Assembly: GCF_008124875.1 (NCBI RefSeq) | Contig: NZ_VNIA01000003.1 | Location: forward strand, 62,001 to 126,000 | Length of the DNA: 64,000 nucleotides | Reading direction: 5' to 3' | Origin: Tenacibaculum adriaticum | GTDB lineage: Bacteria; Bacteroidota; Bacteroidia; Flavobacteriales; Flavobacteriaceae | Part shown: positions 1 through 6,852 of the stretch, piece by piece | Layout of the letters: each line of letters starts with the position of its first letter | Position numbering within the stretch: position 1 is the first letter of the stretch | Notes under the pieces: model-generated | Database searches by the model: none | The model's input: the letters and a program-made list of their open reading frames with translations, nothing else | Told to the model about the DNA's origin: nothing | Made by a program: the position numbers and the translations under genes

Positions 1-97
1 TCGCTAATTCGATAGCTTCTTTAATTGCTGGTTTATAGTGCTCTTCCTTAATCTCTGAAAAAGGAGCGGTATTAAAATCTTGTAATAACGGATTCAT
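1..97 (-). CDS. M3 family metallopeptidase (peptidyl-dipeptidase type), N-terminus only
   Basis: Only the first 32 codons lie in the window; the gene runs off the left edge. The ATG is at 97-95 on the minus strand and the translation begins MNPLLQDFNTAPFSEIKEEH, followed by a YKPAIKEAIE stretch. This opening is typical of flavobacterial M3 zinc peptidases of the Dcp/oligopeptidase A type, which cut dipeptides or short oligopeptides. The HExxH site is outside the window, so the family call rests on the N-terminus alone. It lies 44 bp downstream of purE on the same strand and may be cotranscribed with purKE. Confidence 0.7.
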   Translation of the reverse strand, partial: MNPLLQDFNTAPFSEIKEEHYKPAIKEAIELA

Positions 98-141
98 ATT
101 CAATTTAAAAATTTGATAATGAGTTAATTTTTTGTTCGAGT

Positions 142-636
142 CTATCTGCTTCGAAAATTATTTTTCACACCCTCTGAAGCCTTTTCAACCTTCAGTTTTA
201 ACCCTTCTTTGTAGGCTATTATTTTATCTAACACGCATTTATCAGAAGCTCCAATAATTTGCGCTGCTAATATACCTGCATTTTTAGCTCCGTCTAAAGC
301 AACTGTGGCAACAGGAACACCACCTGGCATTTGTAAAATAGACAATACAGAATCCCAACCATCAATAGAATTTCTGCTCTTTACAGGAACCCCAATTACA
401 GGCAATGGACTCATAGAAGCTACCATTCCTGGTAAATGAGCTGCACCACCAGCACCGGCAATAATTACCTGAATGCCTCTTTTATGTGCGTTGTTAGCGT
501 AATCAAATAATTTTTCAGGAGTTCTGTGTGCTGAAACAATATCAACTTCGAGTTGAATATCAAAACTTTCTAAAATATCAATCGCTTCTTGCATGATTGG
601 AAGATCAGAGTCACTTCCCATTATTATTCCTACCAT
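142..636 (-). CDS. purE: PurE, N5-carboxyaminoimidazole ribonucleotide mutase (class I)
   Basis: This cytosolic purine-biosynthesis enzyme converts N5-CAIR, the product of PurK, to CAIR. At 164 residues it has the usual class I length. The N-terminal GSDSDLPIM motif (residues 8-16), the SAHRTPEKL motif (about residue 35) and the GAGGAAHLPG loop (about 61-70) are the substrate-binding signatures of bacterial PurE. The start is 3 bp after the purK stop on the same strand, so the two are almost certainly an operon and translationally coupled. The presence of PurK supports class I PurE rather than the CO2-using class II enzyme. There is nothing unusual in the sequence. Confidence 0.97.
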   Translation of the reverse strand: MVGIIMGSDSDLPIMQEAIDILESFDIQLEVDIVSAHRTPEKLFDYANNAHKRGIQVIIAGAGGAAHLPGMVASMSPLPVIGVPVKSRNSIDGWDSVLSILQMPGGVPVATVALDGAKNAGILAAQIIGASDKCVLDKIIAYKEGLKLKVEKASEGVKNNFRSR

Positions 637-639
637 AGT

Positions 640-1797
640 TTATTTACTAATTACTTTAACGGTTTCTTTTACTTTTTGCGCGATCTCTCTTGCTGTACTT
701 ATATTTTCGTGAACAATGGTTACATGACCCATTTTACGAAAAGGTTTTGTTTGTTTTTTTCCGTAGATGTGAGGGGTAACACCATCAATTTTCATTATTT
801 CTTCAATATTTTCATATACAACATCGCCAGTAAAACCTTCTTCTCCAACCAAATTTACCATAATTCCGGCAACTTTGCTTTCGGTTTTTCCTAATGGAAG
901 GTTTAAAATGCTGCGTAAGTGTTGTTCAAATTGACTGGTATAACTAGCTTCAATACTATAATGACCAGAATTATGCGTTCTCGGAGCTACTTCATTTACT
1001 AAGATTTTATCCTCTTGTGTTTGAAACATTTCTACAGCTAATAAACCGACGAAATCAAAAGCATCTGCAACTTTTAAAGCAATTTCTTGTGCTTTTTGAG
1101 CTACTTTTTGATCAATTCTGGCAGGGCAAATCACATATTCTACTTGATTTGCTTCTGGGTGAAATTCCATTTCTACTACTGGATAGGTTTTGGTTTCACC
1201 ACTCGCATTTCTCGCAACAATTACCGCTAATTCATTTTTAAATGGAATTAGTTTTTCGGTAATACATTCTCCTTCAGGTAGTGATTGTAAGTCTTCAAAA
1301 GTTCGAACGATTTTCACCCCTGTTCCGTCGTAACCAAAACGAGCAGATTTCCAAACAAAAGGAAAGTCGACAATATTGTTTTGGTAGGAATGTTTTAATT
1401 CTTCGAGATAAGCATAATGTAAAAAATCGGCTGTAGGAATAGTATTATCTACATAAAAGTTTTTTTGACGTGCTTTACTTTGAATGATTCTTAACGTAGC
1501 AGGTTTGGGATAAATAGTTAATCCTTCGTCTTCTAATTTATCTAAAGCATCAATGTTTACGTTTTCAATTTCAATGGTAAGTAAATCTACTTTTTTACCA
1601 AAATTGTATACATCATCAAAATTTAATAAATCGCCAATATGAAATTCGTTGCAAATTTGAGCACAAGGAGCATCTTTAGAACTATCTAGAATAGCAGTGT
1701 AAATATCGAATTTCTGAGTTTCGGCGAGGAGCATTCTTCCTAATTGTCCGCCACCTAAAACGCCTAGTTTAAAATCCGAAGAAAAATAATTTTTCAC
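640..1797 (-). CDS. purK: PurK, 5-(carboxyamino)imidazole ribonucleotide synthase
   Basis: This ATP-grasp enzyme carboxylates AIR with bicarbonate and ATP to give N5-CAIR, the substrate of PurE immediately downstream. It has 385 residues. The N-terminal pre-ATP-grasp fold opens with LGVLGGGQLGRMLL (glycine-rich, about residues 12-25). The ATP-grasp core includes KSARFGYDGTGVKIV (about residues 150-164), and the metal and substrate residues follow in LVNEVAPRTHNSGHYS (about 266-281), which is diagnostic for PurK. It is the first gene of the purKE pair. The upstream 59 bp separate it from the small lipoprotein gene on the same strand. Confidence 0.97.
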   Translation of the reverse strand: MKNYFSSDFKLGVLGGGQLGRMLLAETQKFDIYTAILDSSKDAPCAQICNEFHIGDLLNFDDVYNFGKKVDLLTIEIENVNIDALDKLEDEGLTIYPKPATLRIIQSKARQKNFYVDNTIPTADFLHYAYLEELKHSYQNNIVDFPFVWKSARFGYDGTGVKIVRTFEDLQSLPEGECITEKLIPFKNELAVIVARNASGETKTYPVVEMEFHPEANQVEYVICPARIDQKVAQKAQEIALKVADAFDFVGLLAVEMFQTQEDKILVNEVAPRTHNSGHYSIEASYTSQFEQHLRSILNLPLGKTESKVAGIMVNLVGEEGFTGDVVYENIEEIMKIDGVTPHIYGKKQTKPFRKMGHVTIVHENISTAREIAQKVKETVKVISK

Positions 1798-1856
1798 GTT
1801 GTATTGTTTGTGTTGTTAGCACAAAAATAACAATCTTATTGGTTGTAAATATGATT

Positions 1857-2264
1857 TTATCGAGTAATTTGAAGTGTACTTGAGCTTGTGTGTAATACAT
1901 TGTATTCTAACGCGAAACAACCTTCTCCATCAATTGGGGATCCGTTTAACGAATTATATTCTTTTTGATCACAAGAACATATTAATTTTAAACCATCAAA
2001 AGTCATTGGTGATGAACATTCTCCTTCTGGGCATTGTAAATCGAATACTTTATATTCTGATGAAGTTCTACGAATAATAATAATATTTCTTCCTTGTAAT
2101 ACAGTTGTAGCATGACTTCCAGGAACTTGTAAATCGATAAATTCAGGATTGCTCAAATTTATAGTTTCATTTATTGAGATCCCTAAAAAACAATTATTTA
2201 CTACAGTTTCACTTCCGCAGTTCATTAGTAAAAAACAACTAAAAATAAAAAGGATTTTTTTCAT
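1857..2264 (-). CDS. Small lipoprotein with a degenerate Rieske-like domain
   Basis: The protein has 135 residues. Residues 1-16 form a lipoprotein signal ending in LLMNC, so it is probably anchored in an envelope membrane through Cys16. The body resembles the small Rieske fold. A first loop QCPEGEC (Cys78, Cys83) and a second loop ICSCDQKEY (Cys96, Cys98) sit where Rieske ferredoxins have CxH and CxxH, but both histidine positions are replaced (Glu80 and Asp99). A canonical [2Fe-2S] cluster with two His ligands is therefore not expected. The four cysteines could form disulfides or bind another metal. The gene is divergent from greA. The function is unknown, and the Rieske relationship is inferred from loop spacing and the SPMTFDGLKLICSC core. 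Confidence 0.7.
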   Translation of the reverse strand: MKKILFIFSCFLLMNCGSETVVNNCFLGISINETINLSNPEFIDLQVPGSHATTVLQGRNIIIIRRTSSEYKVFDLQCPEGECSSPMTFDGLKLICSCDQKEYNSLNGSPIDGEGCFALEYNVLHTSSSTLQITR

Positions 2265-2315
2265 GGTTAAGAGTATCTTGTGTATAAGTAACGAAGCGAA
2301 TTTACAAATATTTTG

Positions 2316-2323
2316 TACATTTG
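2316..2323 (+). promoter_or_regulatory. Probable -7 element of greA
   Basis: TACATTTG fits the Bacteroidota -7 consensus TAnnTTTG. It lies 49 bp before the greA ATG. No convincing -33 TTTG is visible at the expected distance upstream. Confidence 0.5.
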
Positions 2324-2372
2324 TTATTCGATCTCATTCCGTATGGTTTGAGATTTTTAAATTTTAAAAGTT

Positions 2373-2846
2373 ATGAGTAACGTATCATATTACACAGAAG
2401 AAGGGTTAAAAAAACTAAAAGATGAGCTTGCGCAGTTAGAGCAAGTTGAAAGACCGCGTGTATCTCAAGAAATTGCAGACGCGCGAGATAAAGGAGATTT
2501 AAGTGAAAATGCTGAATACCATGCTGCTAAAGAAGAGCAATCATTATTGGAAACCAAAATTGCAAAATTAAAGAATGTAGTAGCCAATGCTCGTATTATT
2601 GATGAAAGCCAGTTAGATACATCAAAAATCTTAATTCATTCGATTGTAAAGTTGAAAAACATGACAAATGGAATGGATTTTACATATACATTAGTAGCTG
2701 ATAGTGAGAGTGATGTACGTAACGGTAAACTCTCAGTAAATTCTCCGATTGGTAAAGGTTTATTAGGTAAAAAAGTAGGAGAGATTGCAGAAATTCAAGT
2801 TCCTAATGGAATTATGAAGTTTGAGATTTTGGAGATTTCTAGATAA
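2373..2846 (+). CDS. greA: Transcription elongation factor GreA
   Basis: GreA enters the RNA polymerase secondary channel and stimulates cleavage of the backtracked 3' RNA end. At 157 residues it has the normal length. It has the N-terminal coiled coil (about residues 8-75) with the conserved acidic tip motif ARDKGDLSENAEYHAAKEEQ (about 37-56), and a C-terminal FKBP-like domain with the VNSPIGKGLLGKKVGE signature (about 122-137). It is followed by a palindromic repeat and a terminator, and a separate transcript for the HIT gene probably starts beyond them. Confidence 0.97.
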   Translation: MSNVSYYTEEGLKKLKDELAQLEQVERPRVSQEIADARDKGDLSENAEYHAAKEEQSLLETKIAKLKNVVANARIIDESQLDTSKILIHSIVKLKNMTNGMDFTYTLVADSESDVRNGKLSVNSPIGKGLLGKKVGEIAEIQVPNGIMKFEILEISR

Positions 2847-2852
2847 TGTTAT

Positions 2853-2917
2853 TAAGAGGAAGAATGACGAAGTAATCTTTTCGATTAACAGATTGCTTCA
2901 TTTTATTCGCAATGACA
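2853..2917 (+). repeat. Dispersed palindromic repeat, copy a
   Basis: AATGACGAAGTAATC at the left and GATTGCTTCATTTTATTCGC plus AATGACA at the right form an imperfect inverted repeat. It belongs to the same family as the repeats at 8517, 48255 and 49518, which share the ATTACGAACGAAGTGAAGTAATC and CTCGCAATGAC ends. It sits between the greA stop and its terminator and is probably a non-autonomous MITE/REP-like element. Confidence 0.75.
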
Positions 2918-2930
2918 GAATAACTTAACT

Positions 2931-2957
2931 CGCGTTGCTATAGCAACGCGTTTTTTA
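2931..2957 (+). terminator. greA terminator
   Basis: A perfect 10-bp palindrome, CGCGTTGCTA/TAGCAACGCG, is followed directly by TTTTTTATTT. This fits a factor-independent terminator reading rightward from greA. Confidence 0.85.
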
Positions 2958-2986
2958 TTTACTTTTACTCAATAAAACTCGAAACC

Positions 2987-3379
2987 ATGGCAAGTATTTT
3001 TACCAAAATAGTAAATGGAGAAATTCCGTCGTATAAAGTAGCGGAAGATGATAATTATTTAGCTTTTTTAGATGTAAACCCGAATGCAAAAGGACATACG
3101 TTGGTAATTCCCAAGCGCGAAGAAAACAAAATTTTTGATTTATCTAAAGAAGAGTATGATGGATTAATGTCTTTCTCTTACCGTGTGGCTAAAGCGATAG
3201 AAAAAACAATTGCTTGTAAGCGTGTAGGAATGAGTGTAATTGGGTTAGAAGTGCCACATGTACATGTGCATTTAATCCCTTTAAATAAAATGGCAGATAT
3301 TCAGTTTGTTGAGAAAGTAAAATTATCGAAGGAAGAGTTTGTAGCGTTGGCAGAGAAAATATCAGCTAATTTTATCTAG
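2987..3379 (+). CDS. HIT family nucleotide-binding protein (HinT-like)
   Basis: The protein has 130 residues and belongs to the histidine triad superfamily, whose members hydrolyse adenylated substrates such as AMP-lysine or dinucleoside polyphosphates. The triad HVHVHLIP is present near residues 91-98. The N-terminal SIFTKIVNGEIPSYKVAEDD and the DVNPNAKGHTLVIPK segments are typical of bacterial HIT proteins. It reads divergently in function from its neighbours. Its last 18 bp overlap convergently with the 3' end of the histidine kinase gene, so the stop codons lie inside one another. The physiological substrate cannot be read from the sequence. Confidence 0.93.
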   Translation: MASIFTKIVNGEIPSYKVAEDDNYLAFLDVNPNAKGHTLVIPKREENKIFDLSKEEYDGLMSFSYRVAKAIEKTIACKRVGMSVIGLEVPHVHVHLIPLNKMADIQFVEKVKLSKEEFVALAEKISANFI

Positions 3380-4516
3380 CAAAATCTCAAAACTAGTTCC
3401 TTTTCCAATTTCTGATTTTTGTACAAATATTTTTCCTTTGTGGTAATCTTTAATGATGCGCTTAGAGAGAGACAAACCCAATCCCCAACCGCGTTTTTTG
3501 GTGGTAAAACCAGGTTTAAATACTTGTTTGAATTGAGATTTTGGAATTCCTTTCCCAGTATCTGAAACGGTAATTTTTACTTTTTTATCAATTTCTTTTA
3601 TAGATAAACTTACCGATCCTTTTCCTTTCATGGCATCAATGGCATTTTTAATTAGATTCTCGATTACCCAACCAAATAATTCATTGTTTAAGTTCACGTT
3701 AATTTTATCTTTATTAGTTGAAAACGAAAAAGAAATTTGTTTCGAACTACGAGATTCTAAATAGTCAAAAGCAGTTTTTGTAATCGCTACAATATCTTGT
3801 TTTTTCAACTCGGGTAAGGAGCCAATTTTAGAAAAACGATTTGCTATAACATTTAATCGTTTAACATCTTTTTCAATTTCATCTACATAATTTTCACTTA
3901 CATTTTCTATACGTAAAATAGCAATCCAACCTAAAAGAGAAGATAATGGAGTTCCTATTTGATGTGCAGTTTCTTTAGCCATTCCTGTCCATAACTTATT
4001 TTGTTCGGCAACCTTATTGGTGTTAAAAAATAGGTAAACTACGGTTAAAAATAGACCTAAAATAAGTAGTAAAGCGAGTGGATAATAGGTGAGTTTGTAT
4101 AATAAGTCTGAGTTGCGATAGTAAATAAACTGCTTTTTGTTTTCTAAATAGTTGATTTCAATAGGAGGATTTTGATCCTTCATTAAAACCAATTGCTTTT
4201 TTAAATATTCTTTTTTTAAAGATTTGAGACTGTCTAAATTTTGAGCATCTAAAATATTTCCTTCAGCATCTGTTAAAATTAAAGGGATATTGGTAATGTT
4301 TTCAAAAACTTTGTTCTCTAAATTAAAGCTAGCGTTTAAATCTTTATTGGTTTCAAATTCTTTTAAAGCAGTAGCAAAGAGTTCCATTTTAGCACGTTCA
4401 TCTTGTTTAAAACGTTGAAAGAAAATGTAGGTATTCCATAAGATTAAGGATACAATAATGAAAGAAATCAAAATTGCAATTCGTTTGAACCAAAAAGTAT
4501 TACTCCAAAAACTCAT
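3362..4516 (-). CDS. Sensor histidine kinase, membrane bound, orphan
   Basis: The protein has 384 residues. One transmembrane segment lies at about residues 10-32 and a second at about 142-166, with a roughly 105-residue periplasmic sensor region between them. The cytosolic part starts with the H-box KETAHQIGTPLSSLLGW, whose His is the predicted phospho-acceptor. It is followed by the N-box NLIKNAIDAM and the G-boxes DTGKGIP and GWGLGLSLSKRI of the HATPase domain. No HAMP domain is obvious. No response regulator is adjacent, so it is an orphan kinase in this window. The signal it senses is unknown. The 3' end overlaps the HIT gene by 18 bp. Confidence 0.93.
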   Translation of the reverse strand: MSFWSNTFWFKRIAILISFIIVSLILWNTYIFFQRFKQDERAKMELFATALKEFETNKDLNASFNLENKVFENITNIPLILTDAEGNILDAQNLDSLKSLKKEYLKKQLVLMKDQNPPIEINYLENKKQFIYYRNSDLLYKLTYYPLALLLILGLFLTVVYLFFNTNKVAEQNKLWTGMAKETAHQIGTPLSSLLGWIAILRIENVSENYVDEIEKDVKRLNVIANRFSKIGSLPELKKQDIVAITKTAFDYLESRSSKQISFSFSTNKDKINVNLNNELFGWVIENLIKNAIDAMKGKGSVSLSIKEIDKKVKITVSDTGKGIPKSQFKQVFKPGFTTKKRGWGLGLSLSKRIIKDYHKGKIFVQKSEIGKGTSFEILLDKIS

Positions 4517-4595
4517 TTGTCAAATATAAACTATTCTGTACTATAACTTAATTTGCAAAAGCGTAGTATATTTACAATGCAAAAATCAAAATAGA

Positions 4596-5456
4596 ATGTT
4601 ATCAATTAATCCGAAAGAAATTTCAACAGGTAAATTACATGCATATTTATTAGGAGCTGTTGCTCCAAGACCAATCGCATTTGCGAGTACTATAGATGAA
4701 AATGGAAATCCAAATTTATCTCCATTTAGCTTTTTTAACGTGTTTGGAGCAAATCCGCCAATCATGATATTTTCTCCTGCACGAAGTGTACGAGATAATA
4801 CGACAAAGCATACATTAGATAATGCAGAGGCAACAAAAGAAGTGGTGATTAATGTGGTGAATTATAATATAGTACAACAAATGTCGTTAAGTAGTACGAT
4901 GTATCCGAAAGGAGTTAATGAGTTTGAAAAAGCTGGATTAACTATGCTACCTTCGGATGTTGTAAAACCATTTAGGGTTGCAGAATCGCCTGTGCAGTTT
5001 GAATGTAAAGTAATTAATGTAATTCATACAGGAGCAGAAGGCGGGGCAGGAAATTTAATTGTTTGCGAAGTGGTTAAATTACACATAAATGAAGATGTGT
5101 TAGACGCAGAGGGACATATTGACCAATATAAAATAGATTTAGTAGCAAGAGCTGGAGGGAGTTATTATTCTCGTGCTAGAGATGGTTTTTTTGAAATTCC
5201 GAAACCAATTTCTTCTCTCGGAATAGGAGTAGACCAAATTCCATCAGAAATTAGAAATAGTACAGTTTTAACAGGGAATAATTTAGGGATGTTAGGAAAC
5301 GTAGATCAGATTCCAACAAGAGAAAATGTTGATAACTTTGCGAAAGAACACCCCGAATTTGTGGGAGTTTCTGAAGAAAAAAAACATACATTTGCACAAG
5401 AATTTTTACAAAAAGAGGATGTAGAAAGCGCATGGAAAGTGCTTTTAATTAAATAG
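4596..5456 (+). CDS. Flavin reductase-like FMN-binding split-barrel protein
   Basis: The protein has 286 residues. Residues 12-190 match the flavin reductase-like fold: the entry strand with APRPIAFASTIDENGNPNLSPFSFFNVFGANPP is the FMN-contact region of this family, and QFECKVINVIHTG forms the later barrel strands. A further 90-residue C-terminal extension runs into DGFFEIPKPISSLGIG and beyond. This is the usual flavobacterial form. The reaction is probably FMN/FAD reduction or another flavin-dependent step, and the substrate is not evident. It is 7 bp upstream of the DUF3127 gene on the same strand, which suggests an operon. Confidence 0.88.
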   Translation: MLSINPKEISTGKLHAYLLGAVAPRPIAFASTIDENGNPNLSPFSFFNVFGANPPIMIFSPARSVRDNTTKHTLDNAEATKEVVINVVNYNIVQQMSLSSTMYPKGVNEFEKAGLTMLPSDVVKPFRVAESPVQFECKVINVIHTGAEGGAGNLIVCEVVKLHINEDVLDAEGHIDQYKIDLVARAGGSYYSRARDGFFEIPKPISSLGIGVDQIPSEIRNSTVLTGNNLGMLGNVDQIPTRENVDNFAKEHPEFVGVSEEKKHTFAQEFLQKEDVESAWKVLLIK

Positions 5457-5463
5457 ATACGAA

Positions 5464-5829
5464 ATGGAAGTAATAGGGAAAATTAAACTAATTAACGAAA
5501 CACAAACTTTTGGTAGTAACGGATTTAGAAAACGTGATATGGTAGTAACTACCGACGAACAATATCCGCAAATGATTTTAATTGAATTTATTCAAGATAA
5601 ATGTGATTTATTAAATACTTACCAAGTTGGCCAAGACGTAAAAGTATCGATCAATTTACGTGGTCGTGAGTGGATTAACCCACAGGGTGAAGCAAAATAC
5701 TTCAACTCTGTTCAAGGATGGAGAATTGAAAGTTTAGCACAAGGGGCACAAGGAAATGTTCCGCCAGCACAATCATTTGAACCAGCTCCAGATTTATCAG
5801 AAAATGAACCAGATGATTTACCTTTCTAA
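5464..5829 (+). CDS. DUF3127 OB-fold protein with an SSB-like acidic tail
   Basis: The protein has 121 residues. The first 90 match the DUF3127 family, small predicted OB-fold proteins of Bacteroidota; GKIKLINETQTFGSNGFRKR opens the fold and RGREWINPQGEAKYFNSVQGW is its most conserved part. After a disordered Pro/Gln/Ala-rich linker, the protein ends in ENEPDDLPF. This is very close to the acidic tip (DDDIPF type) by which single-stranded DNA-binding protein recruits RecQ, PriA and other partners. That points to a role in DNA metabolism, although nothing else in the operon shows it. A bidirectional terminator follows 25 bp later. Confidence 0.85.
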   Translation: MEVIGKIKLINETQTFGSNGFRKRDMVVTTDEQYPQMILIEFIQDKCDLLNTYQVGQDVKVSINLRGREWINPQGEAKYFNSVQGWRIESLAQGAQGNVPPAQSFEPAPDLSENEPDDLPF

Positions 5830-5854
5830 AACAGAGGAAAAATAGATATAAAAT

Positions 5855-5879
5855 AAAAGAGCGCAATTTGCGCTCTTTT
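5855..5879. terminator. Bidirectional terminator
   Basis: AAAAGAGCGCAA and TTGCGCTCTTTT form a perfect 12-bp inverted repeat with A- and T-runs at the ends. It lies between the convergent DUF3127 and DUF1456 genes and can serve both. Confidence 0.9.
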
Positions 5880-5880
5880 A

Positions 5881-6135
5881 TTATTTTTTAGGTTGTGGTT
5901 TCTTTTCAGGCATTGGTCCTCGCAGGTGAATAATTAATCCATTTAAGAAATTACGTAAAATTTGATCGCCACATTCCATATACTTCGGATGTTCTTCGTT
6001 TCTGAAGAAAGCTCCTAATTCTCCTTTAGTAACTTTAAAATCTACCAAAGCACAAATTTCAATAATATCTGTATCACGTAGTTTGTGTGCTACTCGTAAT
6101 TTTTTAAAAACATCGTTGTTAGTTAATCCTCCCAT
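5881..6135 (-). CDS. DUF1456 family protein (single YehS-type repeat)
   Basis: The protein has 84 residues from the ATG at 6135, which gives the family start MGGLTNNDVFKKLRVAHKLR; an in-frame upstream ATG at 6183 would overlap the preceding gene and adds unrelated residues. The domain includes IIEICALVDFKVTKGELGAFFR and HPKYMECGDQILRNFLNGL, conserved in DUF1456. E. coli YehS carries two such units, while this protein has one, as is usual in flavobacteria. A lysine/proline tail closes the protein. The function is unknown. It starts 20 bp after the stop of the VTT gene and is likely cotranscribed. Confidence 0.85.
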   Translation of the reverse strand: MGGLTNNDVFKKLRVAHKLRDTDIIEICALVDFKVTKGELGAFFRNEEHPKYMECGDQILRNFLNGLIIHLRGPMPEKKPQPKK

Positions 6136-6155
6136 AATATAAAGATAGTTGATTT

Positions 6156-6779
6156 TTAATTGACCATTGAAAATATAGCCCAAGCATAAATTGCAAAACG
6201 TAAAAAACGAAATAAACCGAAAGTTAACACACCTTTTAGTGGGTATTTAATCATACCAGCAGTCATACAACTGATTGCAAAAGGTAAAGGTAATAAAGCA
6301 CCTACTAAGATTAAAATACCACCCCATTTGCTAGTGTTTTTTAAATTTTTAGCCATTTTCACTTCTAAATATTCTCTAATAGCATTAATTTTTAGTGAAG
6401 CTCTTCCAATAAAATAAGCTGTTATTCCGCCCAAATAAGATAAGGTTGCTAAGATGGATAAGTTTACCAATGGTTCTGAAGTTTTTTTAGACCAGGCAAT
6501 AAAAATTTCTGGCGGAACCAATCCTAAGATTGTTTCAGAAATAAAAAAGCTTATTAAAATTCCAGCACGCGAAAACGTTTCTGTCATTTTATGCAATCCG
6601 TCATTAATATTGTAAACGTATTTATTAAAAAGAATAAGTCCTATAACAGCAAATACAATAGGTAAAAAAGCTTTCTTTAAGCTCTCCCAAATAAACATAT
6701 AAAAACCCGTACGATGATAGTAATTATGTAAACGCTCGTAGTGTGGCTTAACATTTTTCTTTTTTTTCTTCTTGCTCAT
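6156..6779 (-). CDS. VTT/DedA-like integral membrane protein
   Basis: The protein has 207 residues. A strongly basic N-terminus (MSKKKKKKNVK) precedes about five hydrophobic segments: residues 35-52, 70-88, 103-125, 150-172 and 183-203. The segment around GLVPPEIFIAW, the SYLGGITAYFIGR stretch and the last helices match the VTT (SNARE-associated, DedA-like) arrangement; family members act as lipid scramblases or flippases in some organisms. The exact substrate is unknown. The gene is downstream of the FAD oxidoreductase and upstream of DUF1456 on the same strand, with a hairpin just before its start codon. Confidence 0.8.
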   Translation of the reverse strand: MSKKKKKKNVKPHYERLHNYYHRTGFYMFIWESLKKAFLPIVFAVIGLILFNKYVYNINDGLHKMTETFSRAGILISFFISETILGLVPPEIFIAWSKKTSEPLVNLSILATLSYLGGITAYFIGRASLKINAIREYLEVKMAKNLKNTSKWGGILILVGALLPLPFAISCMTAGMIKYPLKGVLTFGLFRFLRFAIYAWAIFSMVN

Positions 6780-6785
6780 CTTCTA

Positions 6786-6807
6786 GCAGCTTCCTTTTTG
6801 AAGCTGC
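6786..6807 (-). other. Hairpin directly upstream of the VTT gene start
   Basis: An 8-bp perfect inverted repeat, GCAGCTTC/GAAGCTGC with a 6-base loop, ends seven bases before the ATG on the minus strand. It lacks a T-tract after it in the gene's direction, so it is not a typical terminator. It may influence ribosome access or mark an mRNA processing site. Confidence 0.5.
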
Positions 6808-6852
6808 AAAAATACGAGGTAATTAGAAAATAGACTAAGAAATATATGTTAA

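Noticed and set aside
4575-4595. Five-codon ORF ATG CAA AAA TCA AAA TAG before the flavin reductase gene as a leader peptide
   Set aside because: No codon bias towards a product amino acid and no terminator follows it.
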